Below, piece by piece: positions 1-6,255 of a stretch of 6,553 bases of DNA. Within the stretch, counting starts at the first letter, position 1. The number at the start of each line of letters is the position of its first letter. The DNA is taken from NCBI GenBank assembly GCA_025354965.1, contig JANXLW010000258.1, positions 1-6,553 on the forward strand. The letters are read 5' to 3'. Source of the DNA: Betaproteobacteria bacterium. GTDB taxonomy: Bacteria; Pseudomonadota; Gammaproteobacteria; Burkholderiales; Burkholderiaceae_C. The notes beneath the pieces are model-generated. The model ran no database searches and had not been told where the DNA came from. It worked only from the letters and a program-made list of their open reading frames with translations. The translations under genes and the position numbers were made by a program.

Positions 1-159
1 GGTTGACAGCCCGCTTGCAGGAGCCATTGCAAAAGTCAGGCAAGCCTGAAAGCTTCATCGCATTCGCTACAGCTTGATGCGCTTGGTGCGCCATGCTCAG
101 AGGCTCGGGTAGGTGAAGGAGAGCAAGGGAAAACCATGAGGAAACTGGCGCTGGATTGG
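1..159. other. Non-coding or unresolved left edge
   Basis: No convincing gene is visible here. Two plus-strand frames are open from the left edge, one stopping at 47-49 (15 codons) and one at 75-77 (24 codons). Either could be the last residues of an upstream gene, but the pieces are too short to recognise. On the minus strand an ATG at 94 stays open to the left edge (31 codons), with no Shine-Dalgarno sequence and no recognisable protein. A TTGACA hexamer at 3-8 has no good -10 partner at normal spacing. I make no functional call. Confidence 0.4.
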
Positions 160-173
160 CTTGTATATACAAG
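160..173. promoter_or_regulatory. Palindromic operator, HutC/GntR-like
   Basis: The 14 bases CTTGTATATACAAG form a perfect inverted repeat with no central spacer. From memory, operators of HutC, the GntR-family repressor of histidine utilisation that responds to urocanate, have this TTGTATATACAA-type core in proteobacteria. Related GntR regulators use similar sites. The palindrome overlaps the -35 region of the best promoter candidate upstream of the transporter genes, as expected for a repressor site. The palindrome is directly visible. Its assignment to HutC is based on motif resemblance and is not proven; another GntR-family regulator could bind here. Confidence 0.6.
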
Positions 174-189
174 TATCGGAAGGTAAACT
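161..189 (+). promoter_or_regulatory. Candidate sigma70 promoter of the transporter operon
   Basis: A -35-like TTGTAT at 161-166 and a -10-like TAAACT at 184-189 are separated by 17 bases. The hexamers match the consensus at three and four positions, so the promoter is weak on sequence alone. What favours it is the exact overlap of its -35 with the palindrome at 160-173 and its position ahead of the first gene. Transcription would begin near 196, giving a leader of about 155 nt before the first start codon. Confidence 0.35.
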
Positions 190-195
190 TTGATC

Positions 196-352
196 GGTAT
201 TTCTTTCAGGCGTGACGCCCAATAAACAGGCCCAACGCGGCGACAAATGTCAATTGAGTAGACGGGGTCCTGGGCTCATCAAAGAGCCCCCAATGCAAGG
301 GAGTTGATTGTGAGTCTTCGCAATCAACGTTTTTTTATTTATAGGAGATGAA
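196..352 (+). promoter_or_regulatory. Structured leader of the transporter operon, possible attenuator
   Basis: This untranslated leader contains a small hairpin GGCG/CGCC at 209-219, a six-bp GC-rich hairpin GGGCTC/GAGCCC at 272-289, and a terminator-like hairpin at 303-328. Positions 243-255 can pair with 302-311 (ten pairs, one wobble, three-base bulge at 247-249), which would dissolve the terminator stem. That arrangement suggests regulated termination. I do not recognise a known riboswitch class: lysine, glycine, cobalamin and mini-ykkC cores were looked for by eye. Only trivial short ORFs are present, without runs of one amino-acid codon. The structures are seen in the sequence; the switching role is inference. 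Confidence 0.35.
303..336 (+). terminator. Intrinsic-terminator-like hairpin in the leader
   Basis: The stem GTTGATTGTGA (303-313) pairs with TCGCAATCAAC (318-328) over 11 bp including one G-U wobble, closing a four-base loop. After one G there is a run of seven T (330-336). This has the form of a rho-independent terminator, although the stem is AT-rich. It ends only six bases before the AGGAG ribosome binding site at 343-347, so it sits inside the leader of the binding-protein gene and can act as an attenuator. It could instead end an upstream transcript. Confidence 0.6.
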
Positions 353-1123
353 ATGCGATTTTTTACCAAGCTCTTCGGAGCGGCATGCTGCATGGCGATG
401 CTTTTGAGCGGGAACGTTCAGGCGCGCGACTGGAAAGTCATCAAGGATGCGGGCACGATTGTGGTCGCCACTGAGGGGCAATACTATCCATTCAACTATT
501 TTGACGGCCCCAAGCTGACCGGTTTTGAGGTCGAACTGGCAGAAGCCATCGTCAAGCAGATGGGTCTCAAGATGGACTGGCGCGTGGTTTCGTTCGATGC
601 CCAGTTGGCTTCCATCCGGCAAGACCGGTTTGACTTTGCCATTGCCTCGCACGGTTTCACCGAAGAGCGCGCCAAGGCGGTTGATTTCGCCAACCCTCAC
701 TACTGTTCGGGCGGTCAAATCGTTTCCATGCCAGGCGGCCCGCTGACAGTCGCAGGACTGAAGGGCAAATCGGTCGGGGTGCAAATCGCCACCACCTATT
801 TCGACGCCGCCAAGAAGATCGACGGCATCGGGGAAATCAAGACCTACAAGGACGAGGCCGCCAACTTTGCCGCACTCAAGGCCAAGAAATATGACGCGTG
901 GATTTCCGACAAGTACCTGGTCAAAGCAACGCTGGACAAGAATCCTGGCACCGGTGCCATTCCTGGCGACATGGTGTTTGTCGAGCGTATCTCGATGATC
1001 ACGCGCAAGAACAACAAAGAGCTGATGGACCAGATGAACACGGCCCTGGCTGCGGTCATGAAGGACGGGACCTATCAGGCGCTGTCCAAGAAATACTTCC
1101 AGACTGACATCTCCTGCCACTGA
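353..1123 (+). CDS. Amino-acid ABC transporter substrate-binding protein
   Basis: A periplasmic solute-binding protein of family 3 (HisJ/GlnH/ArgT type), 256 residues, that would capture a polar or basic amino acid for the permease encoded next. A Sec signal peptide is evident (charged MRFFTK start, hydrophobic core, likely cleavage after VQA at residue 24). By eye alignment with HisJ, Ser99, Arg106 (in TEER) and Asp186 (in ISDKY) correspond to residues gripping the ligand alpha-carboxyl and amino groups. Tyr44 matches the aromatic stacking residue. Glu41 lies where HisJ and LAO have Asp11, which contacts basic side chains. A good Shine-Dalgarno AGGAG lies five bases before ATG 353. It is first in a four-gene unit and is followed after 11 bases by the permease. 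The exact ligand is unknown: lysine is suggested by the neighbouring lysine degradation genes, histidine by the upstream operator. Confidence 0.9.
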   Translation: MRFFTKLFGAACCMAMLLSGNVQARDWKVIKDAGTIVVATEGQYYPFNYFDGPKLTGFEVELAEAIVKQMGLKMDWRVVSFDAQLASIRQDRFDFAIASHGFTEERAKAVDFANPHYCSGGQIVSMPGGPLTVAGLKGKSVGVQIATTYFDAAKKIDGIGEIKTYKDEAANFAALKAKKYDAWISDKYLVKATLDKNPGTGAIPGDMVFVERISMITRKNNKELMDQMNTALAAVMKDGTYQALSKKYFQTDISCH

Positions 1124-1134
1124 GTGGTGCAATC

Positions 1135-1893
1135 ATGAACTGGAGCAAGCAACACCCCGGCTACGCCATGTTCGCGGCCATGATCGGACTCCTGCTGGTC
1201 TTGTGGGGCATGGCGTTGCCGTTGTCGTTGGCTCCGGCACCGATTGGACCGGCGGCACAGGAGTTCACCGAAGGCGCGCGCATGACGGTGCTGCTGACGC
1301 TGATTTCCGGGTTTTCAGGGATGGTGATCGGTGTTGTGGCCGGGCTCGGCAAGCTGTCTTCGTTTCTGCCCTTGCGCTGGTTGTGCGACTTTTACGTCTG
1401 GCTGATCCGTGGCACGCCGCTGCTCCTGCAAATTCTGTTCGTGTGGCTCGCCTCACCCCAGTTGCTGCCGGACTCGATGCAACCCTCCGACTTTGCCTGC
1501 GCCGCGATTGCCTTGGCAATCAACATTGGCGCCTACAACACGGAGTGCGTTCGCGCCGGGATTTTGGCGGTGCCGCATGGACAGGTTGAAGCAGCCAAGG
1601 CTTTGGGGTTGTCTCCGTTCCAGACCTTCATGGACATCATCTTTCCACAGAGCATGCGGGTGGCCTTGCCGGCACTGGCGAACAACCTGGCCTCTCTGGT
1701 CAAGGACTCGTCGCTGGCATACGCCATCAGTGTTGTGGAACTGACCATGATTGGCTATCGGGTGCAGGCCTCCAGCTACCAGCCGATCCCGGTGTTCTTG
1801 ACCACCGCAAGCATCTATCTGATTCTGACGACGGCCTTCACGTCCTTGACCTCAGCGTTGGAAACCAGGCTTGACGTTGGCAGAAAGCGCTAG
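1135..1893 (+). CDS. Amino-acid ABC transporter permease (HisM/GlnP family)
   Basis: Inner-membrane permease of 252 residues with several hydrophobic segments (about 11-33, 50-72, 85-107, 119-135 and 220-240). Family hallmarks are the RGTPLLLQ segment at 92-99, GAYNTE near 132-137, and the cytoplasmic EAA loop beginning near 148 (HGQVEAAKALGLS), which docks onto the ATPase. It would form the membrane channel for the ligand delivered by the upstream binding protein. Only one permease gene is present, so a homodimeric channel is likely, as in GlnP-type systems, in contrast to HisQ/HisM heterodimers. The Shine-Dalgarno before ATG 1135 is weak, and the gene lies just 11 bases after its neighbour, so translational coupling is plausible. 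Its stop codon is part of the ATPase gene's ribosome binding site. Confidence 0.93.
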   Translation: MNWSKQHPGYAMFAAMIGLLLVLWGMALPLSLAPAPIGPAAQEFTEGARMTVLLTLISGFSGMVIGVVAGLGKLSSFLPLRWLCDFYVWLIRGTPLLLQILFVWLASPQLLPDSMQPSDFACAAIALAINIGAYNTECVRAGILAVPHGQVEAAKALGLSPFQTFMDIIFPQSMRVALPALANNLASLVKDSSLAYAISVVELTMIGYRVQASSYQPIPVFLTTASIYLILTTAFTSLTSALETRLDVGRKR

Positions 1894-1896
1894 GAG
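1892..1896 (+). promoter_or_regulatory. Ribosome binding site that decides the ATPase start
   Basis: AGGAG at 1892-1896 overlaps the permease stop codon TAG (1891-1893). Two in-frame ATGs follow, at 1897 with no spacer and at 1903 with six bases. Only the second has normal spacing, so 1903 is the likelier start. The overlap ties ATPase translation to termination of the permease. Confidence 0.7.
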
Positions 1897-1902
1897 ATGA
1901 CC

Positions 1903-2658
1903 ATGACAGCACAAGTCACACTCAAGCCCATCATCGAGGCACGCGATGTCGACAAACACTTCGGTACCTTCCGCGCGCTGAAGGGAGCCACTGCAACCTT
2001 TTACGAAGGTCAGGTGACCGCCATCATCGGGCCATCCGGTTCCGGCAAGTCGACATTTTTGCGGACCCTGAACCGGCTGGAAGCGCACGACGGCGGCAGC
2101 ATCCGGATCGACGGCATCGAACTCAACGACGATATGAAGAACCTCGACGCCATCCGGCGCGAAGTCGGCATGGTGTTTCAGAACTTCAATCTGTTCTCGC
2201 ACCTGACCATTCTGAAAAACGTCGCACTGGCACCGATGCGCGTGCGCAAGATGTCAAAGGCCGAGGCCGAAGCCAAGGCCCTGGCGCTGCTGGAACGAGT
2301 CGGTCTGAAAGACCAGGCGCACAAGTATCCGGTGCAGCTATCGGGCGGGCAGCAGCAACGGGTTGCCATTGCCCGCGCGCTGGCGATGGACCCCAAGGTG
2401 CTGCTGTTTGATGAGCCCACTTCGGCGCTGGATCCGGAAATGGTCAACGAAGTGCTGGCGGTCATGCGCGAGCTGGCCCATACCGGCATCACCATGCTGG
2501 TGGTCACGCATGAGATGGGCTTCGCCCGTGAAGTGGCGGACCGGCTGATCTTCTTTGATCTCGGCGCCATTCTGGAAGACACCACGCCCAATGAGTTTTT
2601 CTCCAATCCGGCGCACGCACGCGCCAAGGCCTTTTTATCGCAGGTGCGACCCGGTTAG
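1903..2658 (+). CDS. Amino-acid ABC transporter ATP-binding protein (HisP/GlnQ family)
   Basis: Cytoplasmic ATPase of 251 residues that powers the importer. All nucleotide-binding motifs are intact and in order: Walker A GPSGSGKST at 43-51, Q-loop Gln93 in MVFQNFNLF, signature LSGGQQQR at 146-153, Walker B LLFDEP at 167-172, D-loop SALD at 174-177, and switch His203 in VVTHE. The MVFQ-N-NLF segment and the DPEMVNEVL stretch after the D-loop are typical of the polar amino-acid transport subfamily. The ATG at 1903 is preferred over 1897 because of ribosome-binding-site spacing. The gene follows the permease nearly without gap and is followed 66 bases later by the porin gene, with no terminator between. 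The family is certain; the transported amino acid is not. Confidence 0.95.
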   Translation: MTAQVTLKPIIEARDVDKHFGTFRALKGATATFYEGQVTAIIGPSGSGKSTFLRTLNRLEAHDGGSIRIDGIELNDDMKNLDAIRREVGMVFQNFNLFSHLTILKNVALAPMRVRKMSKAEAEAKALALLERVGLKDQAHKYPVQLSGGQQQRVAIARALAMDPKVLLFDEPTSALDPEMVNEVLAVMRELAHTGITMLVVTHEMGFAREVADRLIFFDLGAILEDTTPNEFFSNPAHARAKAFLSQVRPG

Positions 2659-2724
2659 CGACAAAGAGTCAACCGCAAGCAATAGGTATTTTTGAAAATT
2701 TATTTCACACACTTAGGAATCACC

Positions 2725-4002
2725 ATGAAAGTCAAAAAAATAATTCTGGCCCTGTTGGCTACTGGCATGAGCGCAGGTTTTCTGACCAGTGCCTACGCCG
2801 ATGACGCAGCCCGCATCAAGGCGCTGGAGGACCAGTTGCAGGTGCTGCAAAAAGCCATTGCCGAGCTCAAGGCCACGATGCCGACCAAGAAGGAAGTGTC
2901 CGAACTCACCGACCAGGTTGTCTTGCAGGGCAAGGAAGCGGTGGTGTTGGGTGACATGCCCAACTCTTTCCGCATGCCGGGCAGCGAAACTTCGGTGCGT
3001 GTTTACGGCTATGCCGAAGCCAACCTGATAAAGGATTTCAAGGGCACGGCACCTGGTGATATGTTTACCAATGTGCCGGAGCAACCCCTGAACGGCACGA
3101 ACCCGGACTCGGGCAAGACGGCGCTGACCGCACAAACCTCACGCTTCGGAATTGAAACCTCCACCCCCACCGCGTTGGGACCGATCCATACCCAGCTTGA
3201 AGCGGATTTTTACGCTTACTGCGGCAGTGAATGCAACCGTGACCGTTTGCGCGTTCGCCAGGCTTACGGCGAATACGCCGGCTGGTTGATCGGCAAGACC
3301 TGGTCCACTTTCATGGATCTGGACGACGGCCCCGAAACGGTCGACTTCAATGGCCCCATTGGAATGCCGTTTTCGCGCCCGGTTCAAATTCGCTACACCT
3401 ACAACACGCCCACTGGCGCCAGTTTCAAGGCGGCACTGGAAAACCCGTCCGACGGTGCGCAGCGTCCAAATCTGGTGCTGTTTGCCAGCAAAAGCTACGA
3501 CTCGGGTGCGGCTTTCAACGTACGCTTTATTTCGCATGAGCAGCGCAAAGGGTCTTTGAGCAAGAGCGGGACCGGCTTTGGTGTGGGTGGCTCTTACAAG
3601 CTTACCGACAGCATGACCGTGATGGGTCAATATGCCGAAGTGGATGGGGATGCAGACAACGCCATCATGTACGGTGCCAATTACCCTGACACCAGCACCG
3701 GCGCCATGCTGCTGGACAAATCCCGCGGCTATGTTCTGGGCCTGACCAATACGTTCAGCCCGCAACTGCGTGCCACGCTGGCCTACGGATCGGTGGAATC
3801 TCAGTTCGATGCCACCGACCCCTACGCGATTGCCACCGGAGGCAACAAGAGCCTGAAGCAATTGCACCTGAACTTCTTCTACACCCCGATCAAGAACGTC
3901 GATCTGGGTGCCGAGCTGATTCAAGGCAAGCGCACAACTTACACCGGTGAAGTGGGAGATATGAGTCGCCTTAATCTGCAGGCGCGCTATTCCTTTAACT
4001 AG
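2725..4002 (+). CDS. DcaP-like outer-membrane porin
   Basis: A 425-residue outer-membrane protein with a clear signal peptide (MKVKK start, hydrophobic core, cleavage expected after AYA at residue 25). The mature N-terminus carries a heptad-patterned, Leu/Ala-rich stretch (about residues 28-65), predicted coiled coil, as in trimeric DcaP-type porins where it precedes the barrel. Next comes FRMPGSETSVRVYGYAEANL, the usual first strand, and then alternating aromatic beta-strand sequence to the end. Two cysteines near residues 174-178 (YCGSEC) may form a disulfide in a surface loop. The protein ends in ARYSFN, so the usual terminal Phe is second to last. ATG 2725 is chosen because AGGAA lies five bases upstream; an in-frame ATG at 2692 adds only 11 residues and breaks the signal peptide pattern. 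It probably provides outer-membrane passage for the importer's substrate. Assignment to DcaP is by recognition of sequence style. Confidence 0.82.
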   Translation: MKVKKIILALLATGMSAGFLTSAYADDAARIKALEDQLQVLQKAIAELKATMPTKKEVSELTDQVVLQGKEAVVLGDMPNSFRMPGSETSVRVYGYAEANLIKDFKGTAPGDMFTNVPEQPLNGTNPDSGKTALTAQTSRFGIETSTPTALGPIHTQLEADFYAYCGSECNRDRLRVRQAYGEYAGWLIGKTWSTFMDLDDGPETVDFNGPIGMPFSRPVQIRYTYNTPTGASFKAALENPSDGAQRPNLVLFASKSYDSGAAFNVRFISHEQRKGSLSKSGTGFGVGGSYKLTDSMTVMGQYAEVDGDADNAIMYGANYPDTSTGAMLLDKSRGYVLGLTNTFSPQLRATLAYGSVESQFDATDPYAIATGGNKSLKQLHLNFFYTPIKNVDLGAELIQGKRTTYTGEVGDMSRLNLQARYSFN

Positions 4003-4024
4003 TCAGAAGCGCGCACGTCAGGAG

Positions 4025-4056
4025 CCCCGAGCGCTGATAGCCTCGGGGGTTTTTTT
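4025..4056 (+). terminator. Rho-independent terminator of the porin/transporter unit
   Basis: CCCCGAG at 4025-4031 pairs with CTCGGGG at 4042-4048, with an inner GCT/AGC extension in the loop, followed by a run of seven T (4050-4056). It lies 22 bases after the porin stop codon. It is directional for the plus strand only, since no T-run follows the hairpin on the minus strand. The last two T of the run are part of the murI stop codon (4055-4057, minus strand). Confidence 0.92.
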
Positions 4057-4927
4057 AGGGCTCATCGGCGGGGTGCAAATCGGTCGGCCCGATAGCATGG
4101 ACCGTGACCTGTTCACCCCACAACGCCGACATGGCGGCTTGCGCTTCATCCAACGGCGAGCTTGAAAAAAATCGCGTTGTCGCAGGGCTTTTCCGTGACA
4201 CGGAAATGCGATTGGGTACCAGACGCCGCGCCACTTCCCTGGCCACTGCCACTGCCGGATCGATTATCAAAACTTGCGGACCCGCTATCTCTTGAATGAG
4301 TGGAATAAGAAATGGATAGTGGGTGCATCCAAGTACCAGCGTATCCGCACCGGCGGCAAGCAAAGGGGATAGATAGCCAACTAAAAGCGCGCGCGTTGCC
4401 TCGCTGGTCAGCTCAGCCCGTTCAACTTTCTCTACCAAACCAGGGCATGCCTGCAGGAGAAATTTGACGCCATCACCGTGCGCCCCGCACAGTCTTGCCA
4501 CACTGGCGCTTGACAGCGTCTGACTGGTGGCAAGCACGCCAACGATGCCGGACTTGGTCATTTGCGAAGCTGGCTTGATAGCAGGCTCCATGGCTACCAC
4601 AGGAACCGGACACCAGGAGCGGAGTTCGCTCACAGCGACGACCGTAGCGGTGTTGCAGGCGACGATGATTGTCTTCGCTCCTTGTGCCAACAGAAATCGG
4701 GTCATCCACATGGCGCGGCTTCTGATGAAATCGGCGTCTCTATCTCCATAGGGTGCGTTGCCGGAGTCTGCCGCATAAAGCAGGTTCTCAAGAGGAAGCT
4801 CACGGCGGATCGCGCGTAGAACCGAGAGTCCTCCCACGCCGGAGTCAAAGACACCGATGGGCTGGTCTTCGTGATGGGCTTCCAAGGCGGTCAGATGACT
4901 TGGGAACGCAGAATTGCAAGCAATCAT
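4055..4927 (-). CDS. murI: Glutamate racemase
   Basis: Cytoplasmic cofactor-independent racemase that interconverts L- and D-glutamate, supplying D-glutamate for peptidoglycan. Motifs of the Asp/Glu racemase family are intact: FDSGVGGLS (Asp28, Ser29), GNAPYGD near 56-62, the catalytic Cys91 in VACNTAT, and the second catalytic Cys201 in GCTHYPF. The MEPAIKPA segment at 113-120 is also MurI-like. ATG 4927 gives 290 residues, 13 bases after the kce stop. It puts about 23 residues before the conserved IGVFDSG, more than usual, and has no clear Shine-Dalgarno. An internal TTG at 4885 would give a more typical N-terminus. The in-frame ATG at 4978 lies inside kce and is unlikely. The position behind lysine degradation genes could be incidental; activity on another amino acid cannot be excluded. 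Confidence 0.9.
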   Translation of the reverse strand: MIACNSAFPSHLTALEAHHEDQPIGVFDSGVGGLSVLRAIRRELPLENLLYAADSGNAPYGDRDADFIRSRAMWMTRFLLAQGAKTIIVACNTATVVAVSELRSWCPVPVVAMEPAIKPASQMTKSGIVGVLATSQTLSSASVARLCGAHGDGVKFLLQACPGLVEKVERAELTSEATRALLVGYLSPLLAAGADTLVLGCTHYPFLIPLIQEIAGPQVLIIDPAVAVAREVARRLVPNRISVSRKSPATTRFFSSSPLDEAQAAMSALWGEQVTVHAIGPTDLHPADEP

Positions 4928-4940
4928 GCAGTTCAAACTG

Positions 4941-5759
<819 letters not shown>

Positions 5760-5782
5760 ATTCAATGAGCTGATATCAAATT

Positions 5783-5849
5783 TGTCATCCCGGACTCGAT
5801 CCGGGATCCATGGATTGCGGGTCAAACCCGCAATGACGCCGCAATGACA
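5783..5849. repeat. Palindromic intergenic repeat between kal and kce
   Basis: Two hairpins stand side by side: ATCCCGGA/TCCGGGAT (5787-5807, loop of five) and ATTGCGGGT/ACCCGCAAT (5814-5834, loop of three). They are joined by the palindrome ATCCATGGAT (5806-5815). The ends GTCAT (5784-5788) and ATGAC (5833-5837) can close the whole as a cloverleaf. The last ten bases, CCGCAATGAC, occur twice in tandem (5828-5837 and 5839-5848), and the second copy gives a longer outer stem, TGTCAT with ATGACA. It resembles a family of dispersed palindromic repeats seen between genes in many proteobacteria, including its characteristic read-through peptide WIPDRVRDD. Only one copy lies in this window, so the dispersed nature is recalled, not shown. 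Confidence 0.8.
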
Positions 5850-5856
5850 TTATTGT

Positions 5857-6255
5857 TTAGCGCTTGATGCGCTGGCAATGGGCTGGCACCACGCAGGTAC
5901 CCGAGGCCTTGCAGACTACCACCGGCTCGGTCAACACATCGGCCGCCGAGGCTTGACCGGGGAGGCTCGCCGAGCTGATCACCTTGCGCGCTTCGAACAC
6001 CATCTTGCGAGAGGTCTTGCCCATGGCCACGATGCGGCCGCTGGCCTCGATGTAATCCCCGGCGTGGACCGGCGCCAGAAACTCGATGCTGTCGTAGGCG
6101 ACGAACAGGCCTTCGTCGCCATCGCTGCGAATCAACAGCTCGGTGGCGACGTCGCCAAACAGGTGCAGCATTTTGGCGCCATCGACCAGATGGCCGGCGT
6201 AGTGGGCTTCGTGCGCGCTGATGCGCAGACGGATCAGACTGGTGAAGTTATCCAT
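5857..6255 (-). CDS. kal: 3-aminobutyryl-CoA ammonia lyase
   Basis: A 132-residue hotdog-fold enzyme that removes ammonia from L-3-aminobutyryl-CoA to give crotonyl-CoA, the step after Kce in lysine fermentation. The segment HYAGHLVDGAKMLHLFGDVA (18-37) and the following FVAYDSIEFLAPVHAGDYIE (51-70) form the recognisable hotdog helix and strand core of the Kal family, and the size is normal. ATG 6255 is chosen because GGAAG (6263-6267 on the complementary strand) lies seven bases upstream. The longer in-frame reading to 6372 runs inside kamE and is spurious. Its first eight bases overlap the end of kamE, implying coupled translation. Tail residues after about 95 are Ala/Ser and Cys rich and less typical. 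Confidence 0.9.
   Translation of the reverse strand: MDNFTSLIRLRISAHEAHYAGHLVDGAKMLHLFGDVATELLIRSDGDEGLFVAYDSIEFLAPVHAGDYIEASGRIVAMGKTSRKMVFEARKVISSASLPGQASAADVLTEPVVVCKASGTCVVPAHCQRIKR

Noticed and set aside
212..307. Leader peptide starting with GTG at 212 (31 codons)
   Set aside because: There is no good ribosome binding site and no run of lysine, histidine or arginine codons, so a translation-based attenuator is not supported.
335..1132. Minus-strand open frame of 265 codons opposite the binding-protein gene
   Set aside because: It mirrors a well-supported gene, has no recognisable domain, and is explained by GC-rich codon use on the other strand.
3139..3924. Minus-strand open frame of 261 codons opposite the porin
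   Set aside because: It is antisense to a clear porin with signal peptide and ribosome binding site, and its translation shows no family features.
5771..5778. TGATATCA palindrome upstream of kce
   Set aside because: It is only eight bases, expected by chance, and not placed with any promoter.
5760..5825. N-terminal extension of kce starting at 5825
   Set aside because: The added residues are translated from the palindromic repeat, and the conserved family start is the ATG at 5759.
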